This document shows, piece by piece, positions 1-7,730 of a stretch of DNA of 64,000 nucleotides. The position numbers were made by a program, and so were the translations under genes. The notes beneath the pieces were generated by a model. The model had not been told where the DNA came from. It worked only from the letters and a program-made list of their open reading frames with translations, and made no database searches. This DNA is from Stutzerimonas kunmingensis (GTDB lineage Bacteria > Pseudomonadota > Gammaproteobacteria > Pseudomonadales > Pseudomonadaceae), in the NCBI RefSeq assembly GCF_014764705.1, contig NZ_JACXXG010000012.1:1-64000 (forward strand). The letters are read 5' to 3'. Positions within the stretch are counted from its first letter, which is position 1. Every line of letters begins with the position of its first letter.

Positions 1-72
1 CAGGCTGAAGCCTTGGGTACGACCGATTTGAATGGTGGCGCGCTCTTCAACGCTGAGTTCGGTATAAGACAT
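1..72 (-). CDS. IS30-family transposase, N-terminal fragment (runs off the window)
   Basis: The minus-strand ATG at 72-70 opens 24 codons reading MSYTELSVEERATIQ followed by IGRTQGFSL at the window edge. This is the typical start of IS30-family DDE transposases, just before the helix-turn-helix that binds the terminal repeat. The catalytic domain lies outside the window, so activity cannot be judged. The family call rests on this short N-terminus only. Confidence 0.7.
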   Translation of the reverse strand, partial: MSYTELSVEERATIQIGRTQGFSL

Positions 73-127
73 AGGGGCAGCACCGTACCGGAAAGGTCAG
101 GTGTTGCACTCAGTTTTTGCCGCCGCC
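1..127 (-). mobile_element. End of an IS30-family insertion sequence (partial)
   Basis: Bases 1-72 encode a transposase N-terminus on the minus strand and 73 to about 127 form its leader and terminal-repeat zone, with a GTGTTGCAC core near 101-109 that I associate with IS30-family ends. The outer boundary is not exact: I place it near 125-130, where the reading frame of the interrupted minus-strand gene ends. The rest of the IS lies left of the window, so the second terminal repeat and any target duplication cannot be seen. Confidence 0.65.
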
Positions 128-1229
128 CATCCATGACGAAAAGATAGTTGGAGTTCAAAGCCTTGGAGTGCTGAGTTCTCATTTGTAACAGCATCCATAG
201 CGTAGTATTAGCGTCTATACTTTCTGCATCGACTTTAATCTCGTTCGAAGCTTTTGGTGCATGGCGCTCAATTAATTTGTTAGCCCGGGGTTTAAGGGTA
301 GTGACGGTGATCCCGCCATCCTCGCGGATGGTGACGAATTGCCCATCTTTCGTTTTCTTTACTTGGGCGTTTGCCAAGTCGATGACGTTAATTCCAAGCT
401 CATCAATAATGATGCACATCGCCGCAACAGCAAATTCGTCAGTGATTCCCAAGTATGATTTAATTTTCATTGAAGACCAGGAATAAATGTGATGTGATCC
501 AGGAAATGATTTGCGAGTAAAAAGGCCGTCTTGTTCTGTGGCTAGGTACGCAACAGAGTTAATGAAGCCATTTGGGTGGGAAGGTGAGAAAAAACTAATA
601 TGTTGGCCGGTGCCAAAGCCTCTCAGGTTAGGATCTAAGTTGTCCTTTGTTAGTCGAATAGCAATTACATCGCTTCTGCGAATAATGTCTGGGGTTTTTA
701 AATAACGCGCAAAACTTTCTGCAACAACATGTTTGCATTTGGAGAGAATGACAGCTCTATGTTTTTCGATTTGTTGCGCAATTTCGCTCAGAGCGATTTC
801 CATGGAGGCTGCTTGAACGGCATGTTCCAAAGTCAGATAACCAAGGATATTGCATTCTTTTTCCGAGAATACGTCTGACGATTTGGGGATTGGGGGGATC
901 AGCGCATTACTAGGCAGTTTCTTGGCTTTTTGAAGCCTGTTTAAGTAATGACTAACTGCTGTGTAGTCAGAGATTACGGTAACTTCTTTGACCGGCTTGC
1001 CTGTGGTTTTTGATATTGCACTACGGCGATGAAAGAGAAATGTCCGACATGCATTGGTAATCACCCCAGAGTTCCGATGCCATTCCGGATCAAGGTCGTG
1101 AGCGATCATGAAAAATTCGCGGATGAAGGGCGCCCGACGCTTTGGAGGATGCTTTTCCACCCAGGTCAGGATGTCCTTCGGGCAGCAGGTTTTGATACCA
1201 TTCAGGAAATTTTCCAGCTTCCCGCTCAT
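128..1229 (-). pseudogene. Putative tyrosine-recombinase-like protein of a recA-integrated island, interrupted by IS30
   Basis: An unbroken minus-strand frame starts at the ATG at 1229 (upstream AGGAAC could serve as RBS) and stays open to position 1, the last part being IS sequence. About 366 native residues remain. Residues 85-106 (VISDYTAVSHYLNRLQKAKK) resemble the SAM-like core-binding domain of phage integrases. Residues 267-290 (AVAAMCIIIDELGINVIDL) resemble the start of the catalytic domain, but with no arginine at the usual box I position. KPRA at 313-316 is a plausible beta-strand lysine region. The C-terminal catalytic HxxR and Tyr are missing. Codon use is clearly more AT-rich than in the neighbours, a sign of transfer. 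The gene starts about 150 bases inside the recA junction and reads inwards, as the first recombinase gene of GInt-type islands does. That family link is my inference; the protein could also be an unrelated island protein. Confidence 0.5.
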
Positions 1230-1235
1230 CACGTT

Positions 1236-1260
1236 CCTACCTGAAGTTGGTTCAGATAGG
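1236..1260. repeat. Dyad upstream of the recombinase-like gene, with a third copy at 1345-1354
   Basis: CCTACCTGAA (1236-1245) and TTCAGATAGG (1251-1260) form a 9-of-10 inverted repeat with a five-base loop. A third identical CCTACCTGAA lies at 1345-1354. The dyad sits just upstream of the minus-strand ATG at 1229 and may be an autoregulatory operator or a recombinase-binding site. Confidence 0.55.
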
Positions 1261-1354
1261 AAGCGTAGATGGGGATTTGGCTTCCGCAAGGGTGAAAGGC
1301 ATGAACAGTATGGCTTTGCAGCGCGTTGGCCTCGTAAGAGCGACCCTACCTGAA

Positions 1355-1380
1355 CCCCTCCAAATACTGCTTCCCCTCCA
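1355..1380. repeat. Paired CCCCTCCA repeats at the island-recA junction (candidate attachment site)
   Basis: CCCCTCCA occurs at 1355-1362 and again at 1373-1380, ten bases apart. RecA-homologous sequence begins at 1379-1381 (Gln codon) directly at the end of the second copy. The position suggests a crossover or recombinase-binding site, but the other island end is needed to prove an att repeat. Confidence 0.45.
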
Positions 1381-1927
1381 GGCCCGTCTGATGTCCCAGG
1401 CGCTGCGCAAGATCACCGGCAACATCAAGAACGCCAATTGCCTGGTCATCTTCATCAACCAGATCCGCATGAAGATCGGCGTGATGTTCGGCAGCCCGGA
1501 AACCACCACCGGTGGTAACGCGCTGAAGTTCTACGCCTCGGTTCGTCTGGACATTCGCCGTACCGGCGCGGTCAAGGAAGGCGACGAAGTGGTCGGCAGC
1601 GAAACCCGCGTCAAGGTAGTGAAGAACAAGGTGGCGCCGCCCTTCCGTCAGGCTGAGTTCCAGATCCTCTATGGCAAGGGCATCTACCGCAATGGCGAGG
1701 TCATCGATCTCGGCGTGCAGCAGGGCCTGGTGGAGAAGTCCGGCGCCTGGTACGCCTACAAGGGCAACAAGATCGGCCAGGGCAAGGCCAACGCCGCCAA
1801 GTATCTGGAAGACAATCCGGAGATCGGTCAGGAGATCGAGCAACAGATCCGCGACAAGTTGCTGGTAGTTGCGCCAAACACCAAGGCCAACCCGGTTACC
1901 GAAGATCTGGCTGACGCCGATTTCTGA
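1379..1927 (+). pseudogene. recA: recA, C-terminal half only (5' part displaced by a mobile island)
   Basis: RecA is the DNA-dependent ATPase for homologous recombination and LexA cleavage. From [11 protein letters not shown] onward the frame matches pseudomonad RecA to its acidic C-terminus. It includes the L2 region ([29 protein letters not shown] is split here between 1450 and 1550) and the C-terminal DNA-gating domain. Walker A, Walker B and the N-terminal polymerisation helix are absent. The frame stays open upstream to a TTG at 1247, but those 44 residues do not resemble RecA. Either recA is broken, or the island carries a replacement 3' half restoring recA at its far end and this copy is the displaced remnant. 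Confidence 0.9.
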
Positions 1928-1932
1928 TCCCC

Positions 1933-2400
1933 ATGGCTGCCGTGCTCGATAACCCCGTCGCGGTACGGCGGACGGCCATGGATCTGCTGGCTCGACGCGA
2001 ACATGGTCGCGTCGAGCTGGCTCGCAAGCTGCGCCAGCGTGGCGCCCCGCCTGAGTTGATCGAGCAGGCCCTGGATCGTCTATGCGAGCAGGGGCTGCTT
2101 TCCGAATCCCGATATCTCGAAAGCTTTGTCAGAAGCCGGGCCAATGCCGGCTATGGGCCGTTGCGTATCCGCGAGGAATTGGCCCAGCGCGGGCTGGTCA
2201 GAGCGGATATCGAGCAGGCATTGCGTGACAGTGGTTTTGACTGGGGTGAGCAGCTACGCGAACTCTGGCAACGCAAGTTCGCTGGACGGTTGCCTGCCGA
2301 TGCCAAAGAGCGGGCGAAGCAGGGGCGCTTTCTCAGCTATCGCGGTTATCCGCTGGAGTTGATCAGTCGAGTGTTGCGCGGCGACAGCTCGGCGGATTGA
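1933..2400 (+). CDS. recX: Regulatory protein RecX
   Basis: RecX binds RecA filaments and limits their extension and ATPase activity. The 155-residue protein shows the family layout of three-helix repeats, with [19 protein letters not shown] at about 16-34 and LISRVLRG near the end. Length is normal. It starts five bases after the recA stop, the usual recA-recX arrangement. Because the island separates it from the normal recA promoter, expression now depends on island transcription or an unseen promoter. The identification is secure. Confidence 0.95.
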   Translation: MAAVLDNPVAVRRTAMDLLARREHGRVELARKLRQRGAPPELIEQALDRLCEQGLLSESRYLESFVRSRANAGYGPLRIREELAQRGLVRADIEQALRDSGFDWGEQLRELWQRKFAGRLPADAKERAKQGRFLSYRGYPLELISRVLRGDSSAD

Positions 2401-2511
2401 TGCGGTAACGGGGCTCTATGCCAGGTTGTGCGCGTCGGAGACCAGTCGGTGCTGAAGCCGACTAGCCTTACGAGCGCTCGCAATATCCGGAGTCCAGGCC
2501 ATCAAAGGCCA

Positions 2512-3603
2512 TCAGTCCTCGCTTGCCAGCGGCCGCGCCCAGTTGGCCGGTTCGTTGACGTAGTCCGTCAGCTCCCTCAAGCGCCCGTGGTTGCGGCCGT
2601 TGAAGACGAAGCTCAAGCGCGGCAGGCGCTGTAGTTCGGGCTCGTCCAGTTCCGATTCACAGCAGTTCTGCTGTTCGAATACGCCTTTCAGACACAGATC
2701 GGTGAACTCCGCGTTCAGGTATTCCATCGCCTGGTCGTTCAGTGCGTGGTTGAGGCGCAGAACGAAACGATCCTTCAGCCAGCGGCTCGAGTGGAAGTTG
2801 CGATAGAAGTTGGCGATTTCCCTGGCTGCTTCCTCGGCATCGTCCACCAGGCGCATCAATCGCATGTCGCTGGGCAGGATGTAGCGATTCTCCTCCAGCT
2901 GTCCGCGCATGAACTGCAGTGCATCCTTCCAGTAGGTGCCGCCGGGTTCGTCGAGCAGCACGATCGGCACCAGCGGACTCTTGCCAGTCTGGATCAGCGT
3001 CAGCACTTCCAGTGCTTCGTCCAGCGTGCCGAACCCACCGGGGCAGAGCACCAGCGCATCGGCTTCCTTGATGAAGAACAGTTTGCGCACGAAGAAGAAA
3101 TGGAACGACAACAGGTTCTCGGTGCCACCCACTGTCGGGTTGGGGTGTTGCTCGAAAGGCAGCGTGATGTTCAGCCCGAGGCTGCTGTCGCGCCCCGCGC
3201 CCTCGTGAGCGGCGGCCATGATGCCGCCACCGGCGCCGGTGATGACCATGAAGTTGTAATGCGCAAGGATGGAGCCCAACTGACGGGCCAGCGCATACAG
3301 GGGATGTTCGACCGGCGTACGGGCTGAGCCGAAAACCGTGACCTTGCGGCGCCGCTTGAACTGGTCGAGCCGGCTGAATGCGTGCTCCATTTCGCGCATC
3401 GTCTGCAGCAGGATTTTGGCATCCCAGCGGCTGCGGTCGGCCTGAGCCATGCGCATGACGGTCACCAGCATCTCCCGGTATAGGGGCAGGTTCGCACTGT
3501 TCTCCGGAACGACCAAGGCGGCCAGCTCATCGATCTTGCTTTCCAGCTCGGCGCCGCTGGTCTTGAAATGCCGCGACAGATAGTCATCCGAATCAAAGGA
3601 CAT
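2512..3603 (-). CDS. LOG-family protein (lysine-decarboxylase-like nucleotide hydrolase fold)
   Basis: The 363-residue protein carries the LOG-family signatures: ITGAGGGIMAAAHEGA (about 121-136) and the PGGFGTLDE loop (about 188-196), which bind the phosphate of nucleoside monophosphates. Characterised relatives release bases from nucleotides: plant and bacterial LOG proteins activate cytokinins, and PpnN cleaves purine nucleotides. Here an N-terminal helical extension of about 85 residues and a long C-terminal tail make it bigger than the roughly 190-residue LOG core. The exact substrate is not visible. ATG at 3603 has a GGAGAT ribosome site. A similar gene lies next to recX in P. aeruginosa, as I recall. 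Confidence 0.85.
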   Translation of the reverse strand: MSFDSDDYLSRHFKTSGAELESKIDELAALVVPENSANLPLYREMLVTVMRMAQADRSRWDAKILLQTMREMEHAFSRLDQFKRRRKVTVFGSARTPVEHPLYALARQLGSILAHYNFMVITGAGGGIMAAAHEGAGRDSSLGLNITLPFEQHPNPTVGGTENLLSFHFFFVRKLFFIKEADALVLCPGGFGTLDEALEVLTLIQTGKSPLVPIVLLDEPGGTYWKDALQFMRGQLEENRYILPSDMRLMRLVDDAEEAAREIANFYRNFHSSRWLKDRFVLRLNHALNDQAMEYLNAEFTDLCLKGVFEQQNCCESELDEPELQRLPRLSFVFNGRNHGRLRELTDYVNEPANWARPLASED

Positions 3604-3686
3604 ACAACATCTCCATGTATGAGCGTCGCGTTCAGGCTATAGGGTGCGGTCAGCCGGCTCAAGCCGGTTGCGTGGCGCGCAGGCGA

Positions 3687-3708
3687 CCGAAGCCGCAAGC
3701 GGCTTCGG
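3687..3708. terminator. Perfect hairpin after the MBL gene
   Basis: CCGAAGCCG and CGGCTTCGG arms enclose a short CAAG loop eleven bases beyond the stop of the leftward metallo-beta-lactamase gene. There is no clear T-tract, so it may be a transcript-stabilising or weak termination structure. Confidence 0.4.
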
Positions 3709-3718
3709 CGGGCTGCGT

Positions 3719-5128
3719 TCAGATGGCGATTCGGTCGCCAGGTTCCGGAATGCGTGCTTCCCAGTCGAGACGTTCACGGATGGTCTGCTGCAGCGCCTGC
3801 ATCTTCTCCAGCTCGCCGTGCACCAGGTAGAGCTCCGGACGGCTTTCGAAGTTGCTGACCCAGTCGATGAGCTGAGACTGGCCGGCGTGGGCGGAGAACC
3901 CTCCGAGGGTATGCACCTTGGCATTCACGGCGATGCGCTGGTGCAGCAACTTGACGCTTTTCGCTCCGTCGACGATGGCACGGCCGAGGGTACCGCGTGC
4001 CTGGAAACCAGGGATCACCAGATGGCACTCCTCGCGCCAGAGGTTGTGCTTGAAGTGGTGCAGAATGCGCCCGCCGGTGCACATGCCGCTGCCAGCGATA
4101 ATGATCACGCCGCTCTTGAAGCGGTTGATCGCCATCGATTCTTCCGGTGTCGGCGTGGATCGGAGGATCGGCAACCAGCGCTCGGCGTAAAGCTTGCCGC
4201 TGGCTCCGCTCAGGGCATTGTCGATGCCGTCGAGATCCAGCTGATCCTTGTAGTGCGAGTAGATGGCGTTGGCGCCGATGGCCATCGGGCTGTCCAGGAA
4301 TACCGCTTGCTGCGGCAGGCGGCCTTCCCGGTAGAAGCGCCCGAGATAGTAGATCAGGTCCTGCGTACGTCCGACGGCGAAGGAGGGCATCAGCACGTTG
4401 CCCCCATCGCGATGGGCCTGTTGCAGGATGCCGGCCAGCTCCTCGATCGTGTCTTCGTGGCTGCGGTGGTCGCGGTCGCCATAGGTGGACTCCATGAGCA
4501 CCACGTCAGCTTCCTTGAGCACGGTCGGCGCATGCATCAGCGGCGAGCAGTCGTTGCCCAGGTCGCCCGAGAAGACCACGCGCCGTGTTCTGCCATGGTC
4601 GTGCACATCCAGTTGCACGATCGAGGAGCCGAGGATGTGACCGGCATCGTGGAAGGTCACCGCGACACCTGGCGCGACATCGAACGTCTCGCCATAGGCG
4701 TGGGGAGTGCGCTGGCTCAACATGCGCTCGGCGTCGACGCGGGTGTAGAGCGGCTGGATCATCGGTTTGCCGATCCGTGCGCGCCACTTGTTTTCCCACT
4801 CGGCATCCTTTTCCTGAATCTGCGCCGAATCCAGCAGCATCAGTTCGAGCAGCTCCGCGGTGGCATCGGTGCAGTGCACCTCACCGCGGTAGCCGAGGGC
4901 GACCAGGCGCGGCAGCAGGCCGCTGTGGTCGATATGCGCGTGGGACAGCACCACCGCATCGAGTGTCTTGGGGTCGAAGGCGAAGGTGCTGCGGTCGCTG
5001 CCGGCTTCTTCCCGGCGGCCCTGGTGCATGCCGCATTCGAGCAGAACCCTTGCACCGTCGTGGGTCTCAATGAGATAGCAGGAGCCGGTGACCTGCTGAA
5101 TGGCGCCTAGAAAACTGAGCAAAGCCAT
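3719..5128 (-). CDS. Metallo-beta-lactamase / beta-CASP RNase-like exonuclease
   Basis: The protein belongs to the CPSF/YSH1-like beta-CASP nucleases that process RNA. HAHIDHSG (about 62-69 of the 469-residue form) is the HxHxDH zinc motif. The beta-CASP part shows PSFAVGRTQDLIYYL, SGMCTGGRILHHF and a final GGFSAHAGQSQLIDW with the motif C histidine, so the active site looks intact. I start at ATG 5128 (AGGAAGG eight bases upstream) and not at the longer ATG 5248, which would add 40 residues unlike the family. It is divergent from the phosphoketolase gene and shares a promoter region with a likely Anr box. Confidence 0.88.
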   Translation of the reverse strand: MALLSFLGAIQQVTGSCYLIETHDGARVLLECGMHQGRREEAGSDRSTFAFDPKTLDAVVLSHAHIDHSGLLPRLVALGYRGEVHCTDATAELLELMLLDSAQIQEKDAEWENKWRARIGKPMIQPLYTRVDAERMLSQRTPHAYGETFDVAPGVAVTFHDAGHILGSSIVQLDVHDHGRTRRVVFSGDLGNDCSPLMHAPTVLKEADVVLMESTYGDRDHRSHEDTIEELAGILQQAHRDGGNVLMPSFAVGRTQDLIYYLGRFYREGRLPQQAVFLDSPMAIGANAIYSHYKDQLDLDGIDNALSGASGKLYAERWLPILRSTPTPEESMAINRFKSGVIIIAGSGMCTGGRILHHFKHNLWREECHLVIPGFQARGTLGRAIVDGAKSVKLLHQRIAVNAKVHTLGGFSAHAGQSQLIDWVSNFESRPELYLVHGELEKMQALQQTIRERLDWEARIPEPGDRIAI

Positions 5129-5185
5129 GTTGCCTTCCTGTCTGTACGATGATGTCCACATTGCCCGCTCGGTTGCCATGACCAC

Positions 5186-5199
5186 TTGATACATATCAG
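5186..5199. promoter_or_regulatory. Putative Anr/Fnr box in the MBL-phosphoketolase divergent region
   Basis: TTGAT-ACAT-ATCAG matches the Fnr/Anr consensus TTGAT-N4-ATCAA in nine of ten fixed positions. It lies 57 bases before the rightward MBL-start side at 5128 and 61 bases before the phosphoketolase ATG at 5261. It suggests that one or both genes respond to low oxygen. Confidence 0.65.
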
Positions 5200-5260
5200 A
5201 GATAACGAATCGAGCGCTGCCTAGACTACAGCACAACCCGCTTACCAACGGAGTGAACCC

Positions 5261-7675
5261 ATGAGTCAGCTACTGCCCAGCCTTGTCGAGCTGGATCAAC
5301 ACGCGCAAGCCGAACCGGAGTTCGCCACCTGGCGTGTAGGTTTCGGGCCGTTCGAGCACGCGCTGGAGACCCAGGCGGCGGTGTTCCGGTTGGCCCATCA
5401 GCTGGTACAGGCAGGTCATCAGCCGGATCTGGCCAGTGTTTACCGGCTGCTGCAGGCGGTCGACCGGGTCGCCAGCGCCGGACTCTGGCTGGTGGTGCAC
5501 ATGACCTACGCGCGCCAGGTGCATCTGGACGGTTCGCCGTTGGCTGCCGAGGATTTCAAGCAGAACCCCGAGGGGCATACCGGCGGCGCGCTGAACATGG
5601 TGCCGGCCTATGCCGGTTACCTGGCCCTGAATGCGCTGACTGGCCGCACCCGCGCCTGGCTGATGGGGCAGGGCCACTGTGTGGCGGCCGTCGATGCGCT
5701 TAACCTGCTGACGGGCAACCTGCATCCGGAGCAGGCGCAAGCCTATGCGGGCGGCGAGGCGGGCATGAATCGCCTGCTGCAGGATTTCTACGGTTACGGC
5801 CAGGCCGCCGACGGCAGTCCGCTCGCGCCCCTGGGCAGCCATGTCAATCCGCACACCGCCGGCGGCATTGCCGAGGGCGGTTATCTCGGTTTCGCCGAGT
5901 TGCAATACGCACACATGCCGCTGCCGGGCGAGACGCTGGTGGCCTTCCTCTCCGATGGCGCGGCGGAAGAGCAGCGCGGCAGTGACTGGATTCCGCGCTG
6001 GTGGCGTGCCGAAGATTGCGGCGTCGCGCTGCCGGTGATGATTGCCAACGGACGGCGAATCGAGCAGCGTACCGCGCTTGGCACCGAGCAGGGGCTCGAG
6101 GATTTCCGTCAGCACTTGAGTCAGTGCGGCTTCGACCCGATGCCGTTCGATGGGCGTGATCCTGCTGCTTTCGTCACCACCCTGTGGGAGATGGAGCTGC
6201 GCCTGGAGCGACGCGTGGAAGAGAAGGCGCGCGGCATTCTCAACTATCCGCTGCCGATGCCCTACGGCATCGCCGAGACGGTGAAAGGCTTCGGCTTCTA
6301 TGGTGCCGGCAGCAACGCAGCGCACAACCTGCCATTGCCGGGTAATCCGAGCCGCGATGAGCAGTCACGCGACCTGTTCAACGAGCACGCGGCGCGTCTG
6401 TTCGTACCGCAACAGGAGCTGGCTGCTTCACTGGAGCTGTTCACGCGCAGTCGCCAGGGTCGAACGCTGGAGCGCGACAATCCGCTCGCCTCGCGACGCC
6501 CGCCTGCGCCGACCATGCCGAAGTTGAACTACCGCGACGACGCCTGTTCACCAATGGCAGCGGTCGATCGTTTCTTCGTCGAGCTGACGGCCGCCAACCC
6601 CGCGTTGCGGCCGCGGGTGGGTAATCCGGACGAGCTGGCCAGCAACCGTTTGGGCGGCGTGCTAAAGGCGCTCAAGCATCGCGTCATCGAGCCGGAAAGC
6701 GAGCTGGAGGCCGTGGACGGCGCCATCATCACCGCTCTCAACGAGGAGGCGGTGGTATCCGCCTGCCTTGCCAACCAGGGCGGCTTGAATCTGGTGGCGA
6801 GCTACGAAGCCTTCTGCGTGAAGATGCTGGGCGTGGTGCGGCAGAGCATTATTTTTTCCCGGCAGCAAAAGGAGATTGGCAGGCCTGCAGGCTGGCTCGG
6901 CTGGCCCTTGATCGCGACGTCGCACACCTGGGAAAACGGCAAGAACCAGCAGTCCCACCAAGACACGAGCTTCTGCGAGGCGCTGCTCGGAGAGATGAAC
7001 GACATGGTCCGGGTGCTGTTTCCGGCTGACCACAACAGCACTCTGGCGCTACTGCCATCGATATACCAGGCGCGTGGCGAGCTGGCCTGTCTGGTCATGC
7101 CCAAGCGCGACCGGCCGTGCTACTTCGATCAGACCCAGGCCGAGCAGTTGGCGCGCGACGGCGCCATCGTGGTCGAGGAGCAGCCGGGCAACGAGGCATT
7201 GCTGCTGATTGCCAACGGCAGCTATCAGCTGGGCGAGATGCTCCGTGCGGCCAAGCGGCTCAAGGAGGCCGACTGCGCTTATCGCCTTGTCTATCTGCAG
7301 GAGCCGGGCCGCTTCCGCGGTCCGCGCGATCATTGGGAAGTCGGGGCGCGCGCCAGCGAAGGCGTGGCGGAGCGGTTGTTCCCGGATGCGATGGAAATGC
7401 GCGTGCTGTTGACGCACATGCGGCCAGAAGTGGCGCGCGGTCACCTGTGGCCGATTCTGCCGGACGCGCGCAAGTGCTCGGCGCTCGGCTATCGCAACCG
7501 CGGCGGCACGCTGGATGAGTTCGGTATGCAGTTCGCCAACCGCGCCAGCTGGGCCAACGTGCTCGCGGCTTGCGCACGCCTGCGTAACGTGCCGCGCACG
7601 GCGCTGCTTACCAGGGACGAGGCTGCCGCAGTGGCCGGCAGGGGTGATCCGCAGATACTGCGGGGCGACGCTTGA
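5261..7675 (+). CDS. Divergent phosphoketolase-family ThDP enzyme
   Basis: Phosphoketolases cleave xylulose 5-phosphate or fructose 6-phosphate with phosphate, giving acetyl phosphate and an aldose phosphate. The 804-residue length fits. Family landmarks are recognisable but altered: GHTGG where GHWGT is usual, GQGHCVAA for GPGHGGPA, IAEGGYLGF for IHEGGELGY, SDGAAEEQ in the ThDP loop for GDGEAETG, GNPSRDEQ after HNLPL for the HQVPL region, and SHQDTSF for the conserved HQD motif. The catalytic histidines seem kept. Relatives have been annotated as xylulose-5-phosphate 3-epimerase, which the sequence does not support. The altered signatures leave substrate choice open. The Anr box upstream suggests a role in low-oxygen energy metabolism. 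Confidence 0.8.
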   Translation: MSQLLPSLVELDQHAQAEPEFATWRVGFGPFEHALETQAAVFRLAHQLVQAGHQPDLASVYRLLQAVDRVASAGLWLVVHMTYARQVHLDGSPLAAEDFKQNPEGHTGGALNMVPAYAGYLALNALTGRTRAWLMGQGHCVAAVDALNLLTGNLHPEQAQAYAGGEAGMNRLLQDFYGYGQAADGSPLAPLGSHVNPHTAGGIAEGGYLGFAELQYAHMPLPGETLVAFLSDGAAEEQRGSDWIPRWWRAEDCGVALPVMIANGRRIEQRTALGTEQGLEDFRQHLSQCGFDPMPFDGRDPAAFVTTLWEMELRLERRVEEKARGILNYPLPMPYGIAETVKGFGFYGAGSNAAHNLPLPGNPSRDEQSRDLFNEHAARLFVPQQELAASLELFTRSRQGRTLERDNPLASRRPPAPTMPKLNYRDDACSPMAAVDRFFVELTAANPALRPRVGNPDELASNRLGGVLKALKHRVIEPESELEAVDGAIITALNEEAVVSACLANQGGLNLVASYEAFCVKMLGVVRQSIIFSRQQKEIGRPAGWLGWPLIATSHTWENGKNQQSHQDTSFCEALLGEMNDMVRVLFPADHNSTLALLPSIYQARGELACLVMPKRDRPCYFDQTQAEQLARDGAIVVEEQPGNEALLLIANGSYQLGEMLRAAKRLKEADCAYRLVYLQEPGRFRGPRDHWEVGARASEGVAERLFPDAMEMRVLLTHMRPEVARGHLWPILPDARKCSALGYRNRGGTLDEFGMQFANRASWANVLAACARLRNVPRTALLTRDEAAAVAGRGDPQILRGDA

Positions 7676-7684
7676 TACATAAAC

Positions 7685-7720
7685 CTGGCAGGACGGCGGG
7701 CCGTGGCCTGCGCCTGCCAG
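7685..7720. terminator. Convergent hairpin between phosphoketolase and the small periplasmic gene
   Basis: CTGGCAGG (7685-7692) pairs with CCTGCCAG (7713-7720) in the gap between two convergent genes. No strong T-tract is present on either side. Confidence 0.5.
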
Positions 7721-7730
7721 CGTTCACCTG

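Noticed and set aside
277-705. Plus-strand small frames in the left segment
   Set aside because: They lie antisense to the long open minus-strand gene and show no domain or ribosome site.
1217-1229. A GCTTCCC repeat between 1217 and 1368 as the att core
   Set aside because: Only seven bases match and neither copy lies exactly at the recA junction; the CCCCTCCA pair is better placed.
1-1378. An intein or self-splicing intron in recA (known in some bacteria)
   Set aside because: The coding strand of the foreign segment runs opposite to recA, the frame upstream of 1379 shows no intein C-terminal HN motif, and a recombinase-like gene is present; an integrated island explains it better.
1247-1927. 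The full 226-residue frame from the TTG at 1247 as a complete recA variant
   Set aside because: The first 44 residues do not resemble RecA, and there is no Walker A or B; it is the recA 3' half read into the island end.
2401-2511. A terminator or gene in the recX to LOG gap
   Set aside because: Only weak pairing (AGGCC/GGCC) and no coding frame of note.
3644-5110. A long plus-strand frame antisense to the metallo-beta-lactamase gene
   Set aside because: It mirrors the third-position GC pattern of the real gene, whose HxHxDH and beta-CASP motifs are clear.
5270-6325. A 351-codon minus-strand frame within the phosphoketolase gene
   Set aside because: Low-complexity, histidine- and arginine-rich shadow of a well-supported gene.
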